Source: Sphingomonas echinoides ATCC 14820
Lineage (GTDB): Bacteria; Pseudomonadota; Alphaproteobacteria; Sphingomonadales; Sphingomonadaceae
Direction of reading: 5' to 3'
Assembly: GCF_000241465.1 (NCBI RefSeq)
Contig: NZ_JH584235.1
Span: 2,780,529-2,844,528 of the forward strand
DNA length: 64,000 nucleotides
The notes beneath the pieces were generated by a model, which did not search any database, was not told the origin of the DNA, and was given only the letters and a program-made list of their open reading frames with translations. The translations under genes and the position numbers were made by a program. Shown here in pieces: positions 37,624 through 46,634 of this stretch (the first letter of the stretch is position 1; every line of letters starts with the position of its first letter).

Positions 37624-38742
37624 TCAAATCCCGTCAATCATCCCCGCCAACACCTCCAAACACGCATGCGCCAAGGTCTTCGACCGTGCGCCCGACCAGC
37701 CGAATTCGGCATCGGCATTGGCGTCATGGTCCTTGAACGGCATTTCCAGCGTCATCGACACCGCGCCAAAGCGCTCGGCCAATTGGTTGGTCGACATGGA
37801 CAGGTTCGCGCGGCCGGGGGCTGCCTTTTCGTACCCGCGCTCGGTCTGGAAATCGGGCGTGTGCGCCGCCAGCCGCTGGCCGAAATCATAGAATTTCGCG
37901 CCCAGCGCATCGGTCCAGGAAGGGATGCCCTCAAAGCCTGCCAGGAAATTGGCGGGGATCGCTTCGTCGCCATGCACGTCCATCGCAAAGGCGACGCCGG
38001 TTTCGTCCATCGCGCTGCGCACACACAGCACTTCGGGGCTGCGCGCAGGCGTCGGCGTGTCCCATTCGCGGTTGAGGTTCACGCCCGCCGCATTGGTGCG
38101 CAAATGCCCGCGGAAGCTGCCATCGGGGTTCATATTGGGCACGCAGTGGAAGGTCGCCTTGTCGCGCAGTGCTTGCGCAGTCGCGTTGGCCGGGTCGGTC
38201 AGCCATTCCAGCGCGCCCTCCATCCACCATTCGGCCATGCTCTCGCCGGGGTGCTGGCGGGCATAGAGCCACACATGCTTGGGGCCGGTGCCAAGCTCCA
38301 GGCAATCGATCGCGCGCCCGTCGAGCGACTGGCCGAGCTCGCGGTGGGTGACGCCCGGCTGAAGCGCGATCCGCGCGACCAGGGCGTCATGCTGCTCCAG
38401 CGTATAGGGCTGGAAGTACGCGAACCACACCAGCTCGCTCGTCCCCGTCCATTCGAATTCCAGCACGCCGTCGACATAGCGCGTCGGGATCATCCGCCAG
38501 TTCTGCCGGTCGGTGCTGGCGCGCACCTTGTAGCCCGGCCAGCCGAACGGATAGGCCGATTCGCTGGCATTCAGGATGCGCAAGGTCAGCGTCCGCCCCT
38601 TGGCTCCGGCCACGCGGAAGTGGAACCATTGGAAGAAGTCGGACAGGTGATCCCGCGCGATGGTGAGGTTCACCTGGTCGCCGTCAATGCCGGCGACCAG
38701 GATGTTTCCGCTGTCAAAGGCGGCGTTGACGGTGATGCTCAT
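37624..38742 (-). CDS. M14-family carboxypeptidase, cytosolic carboxypeptidase-like
   Basis: This 372-residue protein has an N-terminal beta-rich domain typical of cytosolic carboxypeptidases (~1-120) and a zinc carboxypeptidase domain. Motifs are HPGES (His-x-x-Glu ligands), NMNPDG, LNREW, VHGDE and the catalytic Glu in MTLEMPFKD. The bacterial relatives trim C-terminal residues, some removing glutamates. Its start codon overlaps the stop of the DUF4136 lipoprotein by ATGA, so translation is coupled. No signal peptide was found. Confidence 0.9.
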   Translation of the reverse strand: MSITVNAAFDSGNILVAGIDGDQVNLTIARDHLSDFFQWFHFRVAGAKGRTLTLRILNASESAYPFGWPGYKVRASTDRQNWRMIPTRYVDGVLEFEWTGTSELVWFAYFQPYTLEQHDALVARIALQPGVTHRELGQSLDGRAIDCLELGTGPKHVWLYARQHPGESMAEWWMEGALEWLTDPANATAQALRDKATFHCVPNMNPDGSFRGHLRTNAAGVNLNREWDTPTPARSPEVLCVRSAMDETGVAFAMDVHGDEAIPANFLAGFEGIPSWTDALGAKFYDFGQRLAAHTPDFQTERGYEKAAPGRANLSMSTNQLAERFGAVSMTLEMPFKDHDANADAEFGWSGARSKTLAHACLEVLAGMIDGI

Positions 38743-39362
38743 TTCACCGTGATAGTGCGCCCGGATTCGCCGGGGAAGCCCAGGAACAGCGCGCGCGCCA
38801 ATTTCGTGGCCGCCGGGCCGGTCTGCGCATCGGGTGCGGCACCGTCGGCGGTCGTCTGGGCGTGGCCTTCCCAGATCACCGTGCCATCGCTGCGGCGGCG
38901 GATCTGCACGGCGAGGTCGGTCAGCACGATCGTGCGATAGCGCGGCTTGCCGATCGGGAAGGAGATCGCGCCGCCCAGGCCGACGCCACCGCCATAGCCA
39001 CCACCGCCACCGCCCAGGCCGACGCTGACGCCGCTGCGGCTGCCACCCGGCGTGGGGGCTGGGCGGTTGGTACGCGTGAAGCTGACGACTGCGGCATATT
39101 GCGGCGCGGCCCCGGTCGCGGGCACGGTGAAGCCGTGGGTCAGCGCCTCGGTTTCGACGGCGGCGGCATAGGTCTTATATTCCAGGCTGTCCTGATCGCG
39201 CCCCGGCATCGCCTCGACCGTCAGCGTGCCGGTTTCGAGCGGCGCGCCGAGGTGGAAGCGCGTCACTTCGACGGGCCCGCTCTTGCCGGTCGTCGTGCAG
39301 CCTGCCAGCGCGCCCGCTCCGACGACCATCGTCGCCAATGCCAAACCCATAGTCCGCTTCAT
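38739..39362 (-). CDS. DUF4136-type lipoprotein
   Basis: This 207-residue lipoprotein has signal [20 protein letters not shown] and Cys in LAGC. The body matches the DUF4136 pattern ([20 protein letters not shown], then YAAVVSFTR). A Gly-rich internal loop ([19 protein letters not shown]) is present. The ATG at 39362 is preceded by GAGGA. It is the first gene of the pair with the M14 carboxypeptidase. The function is unknown. Confidence 0.85.
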   Translation of the reverse strand: MKRTMGLALATMVVGAGALAGCTTTGKSGPVEVTRFHLGAPLETGTLTVEAMPGRDQDSLEYKTYAAAVETEALTHGFTVPATGAAPQYAAVVSFTRTNRPAPTPGGSRSGVSVGLGGGGGGYGGGVGLGGAISFPIGKPRYRTIVLTDLAVQIRRRSDGTVIWEGHAQTTADGAAPDAQTGPAATKLARALFLGFPGESGRTITVK

Positions 39363-39552
39363 GCCAGTTTTCCTCGTACGCGCTTGTTGCAGGGGTGTAA
39401 CGCTTCGACCCGGTCCCCGTGTTCCGTTGTATCGATGTTCCGGCGGGGTGTCCCGCATATGTCTGGCGCGCTCTATACTTGACTTGGGGGCATCCCGACC
39501 ATATGCGCAGCCGCTCTTTTCCACATTCCAGAATTTGCAAAGCGAATCGATC

Positions 39553-39678
39553 ATGAAGATCCGCAATTCCCTGAAGTCGCTCAAGGGCCGTCACCGCGAT
39601 AACCGCGTGATTCGTCGTCGTGGGCGGACCTATGTCATCAACAAGACCAACCGTCGCTTCAAGGCACGCCAGGGCTGA
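39553..39678 (+). CDS. rpmJ: 50S ribosomal protein L36, cysteine-free type
   Basis: This 41-residue basic protein starts [20 protein letters not shown] and ends in NRRFKARQG. It lacks the four zinc ligands (Cys-x2-Cys...Cys...His) of the canonical L36, so it is the zinc-independent (C-minus) form. It has no obvious ribosome site, only AAGCGA. It stands alone next to a HAD gene rather than in the ribosomal operon. Confidence 0.95.
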   Translation: MKIRNSLKSLKGRHRDNRVIRRRGRTYVINKTNRRFKARQG

Positions 39679-39687
39679 TCGCCCGCC

Positions 39688-40305
39688 ATGGGATTGGGCA
39701 CGCGCGCCGTCATCTTCGATGTCGGCAATGTGCTGTTCCACTGGGATCGCCACGCGATCTATGAGCGCCTGATCGAGGATGATCAGGCGCTTCGTGCATT
39801 CGTGGACGATGTTGTCTCGCTCGACTGGCATGCCCAGCACGATCTCGGCGTTTCCTTCGCCGAGACGTCGGCAGAGCTGCGCGCGCGTTTCCCGCAGCAT
39901 GCCGCGCTGATCGATCTCTACGGTCCGCGCTTCAATGATTCGCTGCAACGCGAAGTGCCCGGCGTCGTCGCGATTCTCGAATCGCTCGATGCAGCGGGCG
40001 TACCGCTGTTCGCGATCACCAATTTCCACGATGATTTCTTCGCCGCCTTCCGCGCGAGCCGGCCCGACGTGTTCGGCCGCTTCCGCGACATCGTCGTGTC
40101 GGGCGAGGAAAAGCTGATCAAGCCCGATCCGGCGATCTACACGCTCGCGCTCGATCGCTTCGGCGTGGCGGCTGAGGATGCGGTGTTCATCGATGACAGC
40201 GCCGCCAATATCGACGCGGCCAATGCGCTCGGCATCACCGGCTTGCTGTTCACCGATGCCGCGACGTTGCGCGCCGATCTCGCAAAGCTCGGCCTGTCGG
40301 CCTGA
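39688..40305 (+). CDS. HAD-superfamily hydrolase
   Basis: This 205-residue protein has the nucleophile motif FDVGNVLFHWD (Asp then Gly-Asn, as in the YihX/haloacid-dehalogenase-like subgroup). The Lys in EKLIKPDPAIY and the acidic FIDDS complete the HAD core, with an alpha-helical cap between. It is likely a phosphatase of small phosphorylated metabolites. It starts 9 bp after rpmJ, so the two may share a transcript. Confidence 0.88.
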   Translation: MGLGTRAVIFDVGNVLFHWDRHAIYERLIEDDQALRAFVDDVVSLDWHAQHDLGVSFAETSAELRARFPQHAALIDLYGPRFNDSLQREVPGVVAILESLDAAGVPLFAITNFHDDFFAAFRASRPDVFGRFRDIVVSGEEKLIKPDPAIYTLALDRFGVAAEDAVFIDDSAANIDAANALGITGLLFTDAATLRADLAKLGLSA

Positions 40306-40371
40306 TTGCACGGCACCGCGCGGTTCGCGTGTAACCTCGGCCCCCCGCTTTCGCGGGGGACCGGTCGAACG

Positions 40372-41826
40372 TTAAATATAGTCCTTCAATTCATCGCCGA
40401 TGATCCGCACGACGTGCAGCACATTGGTCGATCCCGGCGTCTTGAACGGCACGCCCGCGATGATGATGACGCGGTCGCCCGCCACCGCCAGCCCGTGGCG
40501 CAGCGCCATGCGCTTGGCCTTGGCGACCATTTCCTCGAACGATTCGACGTCCTTGGTGTGGACGGCATATGCCCCCCACAGCAATCCGGCGCGACGCGCG
40601 GTTTCGAGGTTGGGGGTCAGCACCATCAGCGGCACGCCGGGCCGTTCGCGCGCGACGCGGCGCGCGGTCGAGCCCGAGGCGGTGAAGCAGATGATCGCGG
40701 CGGCATCGACGGTGTGCGCGATGTTCTTGGCGGCTTCCGACAAAGCGTCGGCGGTGGTCGGGTCGGAGCGGATGACGGTGAAATGGATGCGCTCGCCATG
40801 CGTCGGGTCGCGCTCGACCGCCTCGCCGATCGCGTTCATCATCGCGACCGATTCGGTCGGCCACGCCCCCGCAGCGCTCTCCGCCGACAGCATGATCGCG
40901 TCCGCCCCGTCGTAAATCGCGGTCGCGACGTCGGAAACTTCGGCGCGGGTGGGGGAGGGCGAGGTGATCATCGATTCGAGCATCTGCGTCGCCACCACCA
41001 CCGGGCGGCCTAGACGGCGCGAAACCTCGATGATGCGCTTCTGCAGCGGCGGCACGCTTTCGGGCGGAAGCTCGACGCCAAGGTCACCGCGCGCGACCAT
41101 AACGCCGTCACATGCCTCGACAATTTCCTCGAGCCGCTCAATTGCGGAGGGCTTTTCGATCTTGGCGAGAAGCGCGGTCTTGCCGCCGATCAGCTTGCGC
41201 GCTTCGGCCAGATCCTCGGGCCGCTGCACGAAGCTCAGCGCGATCCAGTCGACGCCCTGGTCGACCGCGAAGGCCAGATCGCTGCGGTCCTTCTCGGTCA
41301 GTGCCGCCATTGGCAGCACCACGTCGGGCACGTTCAGCCCCTTGCTGTTGGACAGCGCGCCGCCGACCACCACTTCGGTGACGATCGTGTCGGCGGCGTG
41401 GCTGGTCACGCGCAGCACCAATTTGCCGTCGTCGAGCAGCAGGCGTGCGCCCGGTTCGATCGCCGCAAAGATTTCCTTGTGCGGCAGTTCGACGCGGGTC
41501 GCGTCGCCCGGCGTGGGGTCGCGGTCGAGCGTGAAGGTCTGGCCTTTTTCCAGCGTGACTCGACCGCCTTCAAACTTGCCGACGCGCAGTTTTGGCCCCT
41601 GCAGATCGGCGAGGATGGTCGACGGGCGGCCGTATTTTTCTTCCAGCGCGCGGATCGCCTGGATCACCGCGACCTTCGATTGCTGGTCGCCATGGCTCAT
41701 ATTGACGCGAAACGCATCGGCGCCCGCTTCGAACAGCGTGGCGATCATTTCGGGGGTGCTGCTTGCGGGACCGAGCGTCGCGAGGATGCGGACCTTGCGC
41801 GAACGCGGGGCTATTGCCTGTGTCAT
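40372..41826 (-). CDS. pyk: Pyruvate kinase
   Basis: This 484-residue glycolytic enzyme converts PEP and ADP to pyruvate and ATP. RKVRILATLGPASSTPEMI, ADLQGPKLRVGKFEGG, VARGDLGVELPPESVPPLQK, ATQMLESMI and DGADAIMLSAESAAGAWP are diagnostic. The C-terminal allosteric domain is present (IICFTASGSTARRVARERPG). Length is normal. Confidence 0.98.
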   Translation of the reverse strand: MTQAIAPRSRKVRILATLGPASSTPEMIATLFEAGADAFRVNMSHGDQQSKVAVIQAIRALEEKYGRPSTILADLQGPKLRVGKFEGGRVTLEKGQTFTLDRDPTPGDATRVELPHKEIFAAIEPGARLLLDDGKLVLRVTSHAADTIVTEVVVGGALSNSKGLNVPDVVLPMAALTEKDRSDLAFAVDQGVDWIALSFVQRPEDLAEARKLIGGKTALLAKIEKPSAIERLEEIVEACDGVMVARGDLGVELPPESVPPLQKRIIEVSRRLGRPVVVATQMLESMITSPSPTRAEVSDVATAIYDGADAIMLSAESAAGAWPTESVAMMNAIGEAVERDPTHGERIHFTVIRSDPTTADALSEAAKNIAHTVDAAAIICFTASGSTARRVARERPGVPLMVLTPNLETARRAGLLWGAYAVHTKDVESFEEMVAKAKRMALRHGLAVAGDRVIIIAGVPFKTPGSTNVLHVVRIIGDELKDYI

Positions 41827-41909
41827 GAAATCATTCTCGCCCTGGGGATGGCTTGTGCGCGTGATGCTCTAACCCCTATTTCCGCCCGATCAACCGTGGA
41901 GCGACGATA

Positions 41910-42203
41910 ATGGCCGATTTGGAGACTCTTGATGATGCCGTGGCGGCGGCGGCGTTCCGGCGGCTGGTGCGGCATCTGCGCCACCGGCAGGATGCGCAAA
42001 ACATTGATTTGATGGGGCTTGCCGGCTTCTGCCGCAATTGCCTGTCGGACTGGGTGGAGGAAGCCGACGGCACTATCACCAAGGATGCCGCGCGCGAGAT
42101 CATTTACGGCATGCCCTATGCGCAGTGGAAAGCCGCGCATCACAGCGAGGCCACACCCGAGCAGTTGGAGCGGATGCGCCAAAGCGTCGCGAAGAATGCG
42201 TGA
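41910..42203 (+). CDS. DUF1244 protein
   Basis: This 97-residue protein has the DUF1244 signature FRRLVRHLRHRQDAQNIDLM followed by AGFCRNCLSDW, with the paired cysteines of the family. It is soluble and the function is unknown. The start codon is 83 bp from the divergent pyk start. It is followed 63 bp later by gapR. Confidence 0.93.
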   Translation: MADLETLDDAVAAAAFRRLVRHLRHRQDAQNIDLMGLAGFCRNCLSDWVEEADGTITKDAAREIIYGMPYAQWKAAHHSEATPEQLERMRQSVAKNA

Positions 42204-42266
42204 CGCCGCGCGCGCGCTGTCCTAAAGCGCGCCCCTTTCAGTGATTCACATTCAGGGAACAACGCC

Positions 42267-42506
42267 GTGAGCGACATCATCGCCGCCGACCAACTCCGCC
42301 TGCTGATCGAGCGCATCGAGCGCCTCGAAGAGGAAAAGAAGGGCATCGCCGACGACATTAAGGACGTGTACGGCGAAGCCAAATCGACCGGCTTCGACGT
42401 CAAGACGATCCGCGCCATCGTCCGCCTGCGTAAAATGGAAAAGCATCACCGCGACGAAGCGGAAATGATGATGGAGACATACCTCCAAGCTCTAGGCATG
42501 AAATAG
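42267..42506 (+). CDS. gapR: GapR-family nucleoid-associated protein (DUF2312)
   Basis: This 79-residue protein is homologous to GapR of Caulobacter, an essential nucleoid protein that binds overtwisted, AT-rich DNA and stimulates topoisomerases ahead of replication forks. The family motif is [20 protein letters not shown], then [18 protein letters not shown]. The start is GTG (42267) with AGGGA upstream; a shorter start would remove conserved residues. The C-terminal helix ends at residue 79. Confidence 0.92.
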   Translation: MSDIIAADQLRLLIERIERLEEEKKGIADDIKDVYGEAKSTGFDVKTIRAIVRLRKMEKHHRDEAEMMMETYLQALGMK

Positions 42507-42508
42507 GG

Positions 42509-43138
42509 TTAGCTGTCTCGGCTGAGCGCAGCGTAATATTGAGTAAGAACATCTGCGTCGCCAACAAGGAGTTGGTCGAGGATCGTGCGAGCCTCGACCA
42601 AGGCCAGGTTAGTGCTTGCCATTATGTACTCAATCGTGGCCAGAAGCCAAAATAGGCCCGAGGAGACGGCGTGTAACTCTTCATCGCTAACGTTCAAATC
42701 GCTCTCGGGTCGAGGGTGGGTAATGCGGTTCCGGATAGAAACCGCTTCCCGTAAATTTGACCACCCGATGGTGTTGAAATCTACAGACAGTTCTGGGCAG
42801 ATTATTTGAGCTTGGGCGACAATCAATCTGATGGCAGTCGGAAGAGGGACACTCTTTGTCTGTTCAAGAATTTTGCCATTTTCTGTCACTACATATGTCT
42901 TCTCGCCTAATGCTAGATCGGCCAAAGGTGACAGGTCGTCAAAATCTCGAAGAGTTTCCCTGATGTGTTCGCGCGCAAGCCAAACCTCACCTTCTATGGC
43001 GGCTAGGCTAGCGCGCACAACGTCTCGGCGGCCTGTTTGCGTGTCATTGACGTCTAGGCGCTCGCGCGCTGCGATAACATCGCCGATCAGGGTCCTAAAG
43101 AGATGCATCGCACGATTGCGCTCGTTGGCGTTGGGCAT
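42509..43138 (-). CDS. Possible HEPN-motif protein, atypical base composition
   Basis: This 209-residue all-alpha protein contains R136-NRIT-H141, the Rx4H pattern of HEPN RNases (RNRITHP). Helices precede and follow it. The ATG at 43138 is used; an alternative lies at 43108. The gene is visibly richer in AT and in codons uncommon in its neighbours, and it lies antisense between gapR and yebC, so recent acquisition is likely. HEPN proteins include toxins, CRISPR accessory RNases and abortive-infection factors. No partner antitoxin is adjacent, and the fold call rests on this one motif. This is a hypothesis, not a firm call. Confidence 0.45.
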   Translation of the reverse strand: MPNANERNRAMHLFRTLIGDVIAARERLDVNDTQTGRRDVVRASLAAIEGEVWLAREHIRETLRDFDDLSPLADLALGEKTYVVTENGKILEQTKSVPLPTAIRLIVAQAQIICPELSVDFNTIGWSNLREAVSIRNRITHPRPESDLNVSDEELHAVSSGLFWLLATIEYIMASTNLALVEARTILDQLLVGDADVLTQYYAALSRDS

Positions 43139-43230
43139 GTTCCTATCTCACTGCCAATCAGCGCGGATAGCAAGGGTTGCCGAACCGAACGACGACCGAG
43201 TATGGCGCGACATTCGCGATCGAGGACATA

Positions 43231-43974
43231 ATGGCAGGCCATTCCAAATATAAGAACATCATGTACCGCAAGGGCGCGCAGGATAAGAAGCGCTCGGGCA
43301 TGTTTTCCAAGCTCAGCCGCGAAATCACCGTCGCCGCCAAGATGGGCTTGCCCGATCCGGACATGAACCCGCGCCTGCGCATGGCGATCAACGCCGCCAA
43401 GGCGCAGTCGATGCCCAAGGATAATATCCAGCGCGCGATCGACAAGGCGTCGAAGGGCGACACCGAGAATTACGAGGAAATCCGCTACGAAGGCTTCGGC
43501 CCCGGCGGCGTTTCGCTGATCATCGAGGCTTTGACCGACAATCGCAACCGTACCGCGACCAACGTGCGCACCGGCATGGCCAAGAATGGCGGCAATCTCG
43601 GCGCATCGGGCTCGGTCAGCCATGCGTTCGATCGGATGGGCCTGATCTCCTATCCGGCGAGTGCGGGCGATGCCGAAAAGGTGTTCGAAGCGGCGCTTGA
43701 GGCCGGCGCTGAGGACGTGCAGTCGAGCGAGGAGGGCCATGAAATCTGGACCTCGAACGAATCGCTGCACGAAGTCGTGACGGCGCTCACCCCCGTGCTG
43801 GGCGAACCCGAAGGCGCCAAGCTCGCCTGGCGGCCGCAGACCATGGTCGAAGTCAGCGAGGAAGACGCGGTAACGTTGTTCAAGCTGATCGACGTGCTCG
43901 ACGACGATGACGACGTGCAGACCGTGTGGGGCAATTACGAAGTGTCCGACGCGATCCTCGAGAAACTCGGCTGA
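43231..43974 (+). CDS. yebC: YebC/TACO1-type translation regulator
   Basis: This 247-residue protein starts [20 protein letters not shown], the family signature, and contains [20 protein letters not shown]. YebC-like proteins were first described as transcription factors and are now linked to ribosome pausing relief at proline stretches. GAGG lies before the ATG at 43231. It stands upstream of ruvC, a common alphaproteobacterial arrangement. Confidence 0.96.
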   Translation: MAGHSKYKNIMYRKGAQDKKRSGMFSKLSREITVAAKMGLPDPDMNPRLRMAINAAKAQSMPKDNIQRAIDKASKGDTENYEEIRYEGFGPGGVSLIIEALTDNRNRTATNVRTGMAKNGGNLGASGSVSHAFDRMGLISYPASAGDAEKVFEAALEAGAEDVQSSEEGHEIWTSNESLHEVVTALTPVLGEPEGAKLAWRPQTMVEVSEEDAVTLFKLIDVLDDDDDVQTVWGNYEVSDAILEKLG

Positions 43975-43982
43975 CCGTCTTT

Positions 43983-44004
43983 CCCCTCCCGCTTGCGGGA
44001 GGGG
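43983..44004. repeat. Short palindrome CCCCTCCCGC/GCGGGAGGGG after yebC
   Basis: Perfect 10-bp arms with a two-base loop. Variants occur at 47662 and 47724, and the bipartite elements share the CCCCTCCC arms. It is possibly a terminator-like end for yebC. Confidence 0.75.
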
Positions 44005-44061
44005 CTAGGGGAGGGCATGTCGCTCCCGTGCTGAAATGGTCTCTCCTCTCGCCGAGCCTGT

Positions 44062-44342
44062 GCTCACGCGAAGCCGCAAAGCCGCGAAGCGGGATCCGGT
44101 TCGCGCGGAGGCGCGGAGGCGCGGAGGGGATGCGCCCAGCATCGACCGACACACTCCCTACGTCATGCCGGGCTCGTCCCGGCATCCACCCCGCCACCTA
44201 TCCTGTGGCCGATAGTCTCGGCGATCGGTGGCCCCCGGGACAAGCCCGGGGTGACGCCGCGCGCGCGGTCCGTGAACCCTCTCCGCGCCTCCGCGTCTCC
44301 GCGCGAACCAAACCTTGCTTCGCGCCTTCGCGCCTTCGCGTG
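44062..44342. repeat. Large imperfect inverted repeat around a REP-like unit, yebC-ruvC gap
   Basis: The left arm (44062-44129; GCGAAGCC... then GGTTCGCGCGGAGGCGCGG) is the approximate reverse complement of the right arm (44276-44342; TCCGCGCGAACC... then CTTCGCGTGG). The ~150 bases between contain CCGGGCTCGTCCCGG and CCCGGGACAAGCCCGGG hairpins of the type known as REP in alphaproteobacteria. No gene is seen. Confidence 0.75.
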
Positions 44343-44353
44343 GACCCAAAACC

Positions 44354-44839
44354 ATGCTGATCCTCGGCCTCGACCCAGGCCTCGGCATCACCGGCTGGGG
44401 CCTGATCCGCGCGGAGGGCAACCGGCTCAGCCATGTCGCCAATGGCAAGCTCAAGACCGATACCGCCGCGCCGCTTCCGCGCCGCCTCGCGCATCTCGAC
44501 GCGATGTTGAGCGCGCTGCTGATCGATCACGCGCCCGATGCGTGCGCGGTCGAGGAAGTGTTCGTCAACGCCAACCCGCAATCGACGCTGAAGCTGGGGC
44601 AAGCGCGCGGCGTGGTGCTGTGCGCGGGCGCGCGCGCCGGGCTCGATGTCGGCGAATATGCCACGCGGCTCATCAAGAAGGCGGTGGTCGGCGTCGGCGG
44701 CGCTGAAAAGACGCAGGTCCATGCGATGGTCAGCCGCTTGCTGCCGGGCGTAAAGATCGACGGCCCCGATGCGGCGGACGCGCTGGCGGTGGCGATCTGC
44801 CACGCCCACCATCTGGCGAGCGCACGGCGCATCCCCTGA
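44354..44839 (+). CDS. ruvC: Holliday junction endonuclease RuvC
   Basis: This 161-residue resolvase cuts four-way junctions symmetrically. The catalytic acids are in place: D7 (LGLDPGLG), E67 (AVEEVF), D139 and D142 (GPDAADAL). It starts inside the right arm of a long inverted repeat, so its promoter must lie within or upstream of that element. ruvA follows after 220 bp. Confidence 0.96.
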   Translation: MLILGLDPGLGITGWGLIRAEGNRLSHVANGKLKTDTAAPLPRRLAHLDAMLSALLIDHAPDACAVEEVFVNANPQSTLKLGQARGVVLCAGARAGLDVGEYATRLIKKAVVGVGGAEKTQVHAMVSRLLPGVKIDGPDAADALAVAICHAHHLASARRIP

Positions 44840-45059
44840 TTGCGCGTGGCGCCCGATTTCGCTTTCCTACCCCGTCCTGTTCCGGTTACGTACCACGCGT
44901 GCCCGTTCCTTTCGCCTCCCGCTCCGCACCCGCCCGGTCGCCGTCCGCCGCCTGCCCTGCAAAAGCGTGCAGGGGGGCAAAAGAGCAGGGACGTAGTGTG
45001 GACTTTGTGGACTTCCGCGGCGATTCTGGCACCGCCCATGCCAGGAATGGGCGGTCGCG

Positions 45060-45653
45060 ATGATCGCGCATTTGAAGGGCCGCCTCGATGCGACCGGGCT
45101 CGATCATGCAGTGGTCGATGTCGGCGGCGTCGGCTATCTCGTCGGCTGCTCGTCGCGCACGCTCGCCGCGATCGGCCCGGTCGGCGAGGCGGTGATGCTG
45201 CATACCGAGATGCTGGTCGCCGAGGATTTCATCCGCCTGGTCGGCTTCGCGACCGCTTCGGAGCGCGACTGGTTCCGCTTGCTCACCGGCGTGCAGGGGG
45301 TGGGCGCACGCGTCGCGCTGGCGATCCTGTCGGCGCTCGACCCCGCCGACCTGTCGCGCGCGATCGCGGCGCAGGACAAGGCGATGGTCGCCCGCGCCAA
45401 TGGCGTGGGGCCAAAACTCGCCGAACGCATCGTGCGCGAATTGAAGGACAAGATCGGCGGCGTCGCCATCGGCAGCGCGGGCGTAACGGTGGCCCCGGTC
45501 GGCGCGGGCGGGGATGCGGTGTCGGCGCTGCTCAACCTCGGCTTCCGTCCCGCCGAAGCCAGCGGCGCGGTCGCGGCGGCGGAGGAGGAACTGGGCGGCG
45601 GCGCCACACTTGACGCGCTGGTGCGCCTCGCCCTGCGCAAGGCGGCGAAGTGA
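45060..45653 (+). CDS. ruvA: Holliday junction DNA helicase subunit RuvA
   Basis: This 197-residue tetramer-forming DNA binder has an OB fold ([20 protein letters not shown]), two HhH motifs ([34 protein letters not shown]) and a C-terminal RuvB-binding domain ending [10 protein letters not shown]. It targets the RuvB motor to junctions. Between it and ruvB lies an antisense dehydrogenase. Confidence 0.97.
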   Translation: MIAHLKGRLDATGLDHAVVDVGGVGYLVGCSSRTLAAIGPVGEAVMLHTEMLVAEDFIRLVGFATASERDWFRLLTGVQGVGARVALAILSALDPADLSRAIAAQDKAMVARANGVGPKLAERIVRELKDKIGGVAIGSAGVTVAPVGAGGDAVSALLNLGFRPAEASGAVAAAEEELGGGATLDALVRLALRKAAK

Positions 45654-45672
45654 CCAGCCGCCGGTGCGGGCG

Positions 45673-46575
45673 CTACACGATCGCCGTCGGCAAGGCCTTG
45701 CCCGCAAAGTGCGCGTCGAGATTGGCCAGCACCAGCGCCTCCATCGCCGCGCGCGCCTCGATCGTGGCGCTGCCCTGATGCGGGGCGAGCACGACCTGCG
45801 GCATCGCTTTCAGCGTATCCGGCACCCGTGGTTCGTCGGCGAACACGTCCAGGCCCGCGCCGGCGATCACGCCCTGCTCCAGCGCAACGATCAGCGCGGC
45901 TTCGTCCACCAGACTGCCGCGCGCGATATTGATCAAAACGCCACCGCGCCCCAGCCGTTCGAGCACCCCCGCATCGACACTGCTCTCCGTCGCGGCCCCG
46001 CCGGGCGCGGCGAGGATCAGCACGTCGCTCGCCTCGGCCAGCGCGGCGATGTCGGGCACGAAACGCCACGGCAGCTCCGGCTTGGCGTGGCGCGCGGTAT
46101 AAAGAATTTCGCCTCCGAACGGCGCGGCCCGCCGCGCGATCGCCTGGCCGATCTTGCCCAGCCCGAAGATGCCGATCGTGCGCCCGCTTGCGCGCCGGCC
46201 GAGCGGCACGCCCCAGCCGCCGCCGCGCACCACCGCATCGTTGGCGGCCACCCGCCGCTCGACCGCCAGCCACAAGGCGATGGCGAGATCGGCGACATCC
46301 TCGGTCAGCACGTCGGGCGTGGTGGTCACGCGCACGCCGCGCGCCTTGGCCGCCGCCAGATCGATGCGATCATGCCCGACACCGTGGATCGCGACGATTT
46401 CGAGTGCGGGCAACGTGGCGATCATCGCAGCGTCGAGCCGCGTCATCCCGCCACCGACGATCGCGCGCGTCGTAACCGGCGGCGCATCGCGGTGCAGCGT
46501 GAAGCGCGCCTCCAGCGCGGCGATCAGGCTGGGTGCCAGCGGCGAGGCGACGAACAGATCGGGCAGGGCAGTCAT
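45673..46575 (-). CDS. D-2-hydroxyacid dehydrogenase
   Basis: This 300-residue NAD(P)-dependent oxidoreductase is of the D-isomer family. The Rossmann motif is [13 protein letters not shown]. The catalytic Arg is in [14 protein letters not shown], Glu in [10 protein letters not shown] and His in [12 protein letters not shown]. The substrate could be glyoxylate or hydroxypyruvate, or another 2-oxo acid. It is transcribed against ruvA and ruvB, splitting the usual ruvAB pair. Confidence 0.92.
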   Translation of the reverse strand: MTALPDLFVASPLAPSLIAALEARFTLHRDAPPVTTRAIVGGGMTRLDAAMIATLPALEIVAIHGVGHDRIDLAAAKARGVRVTTTPDVLTEDVADLAIALWLAVERRVAANDAVVRGGGWGVPLGRRASGRTIGIFGLGKIGQAIARRAAPFGGEILYTARHAKPELPWRFVPDIAALAEASDVLILAAPGGAATESSVDAGVLERLGRGGVLINIARGSLVDEAALIVALEQGVIAGAGLDVFADEPRVPDTLKAMPQVVLAPHQGSATIEARAAMEALVLANLDAHFAGKALPTAIV

Positions 46576-46634
46576 GTCGCTCCCTTAGCCGCTGTGCCTT
46601 GCCGCGCCCAGCCACCGCGCGCTATCGCCCCATC

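Noticed and set aside
37600..37640. GGTCGAGGGCTCAAATCCC resembles the T-arm of a tRNA gene
   Set aside because: No acceptor or anticodon arms can be folded upstream, and part of the tract is the 3' end of the M14 carboxypeptidase gene.
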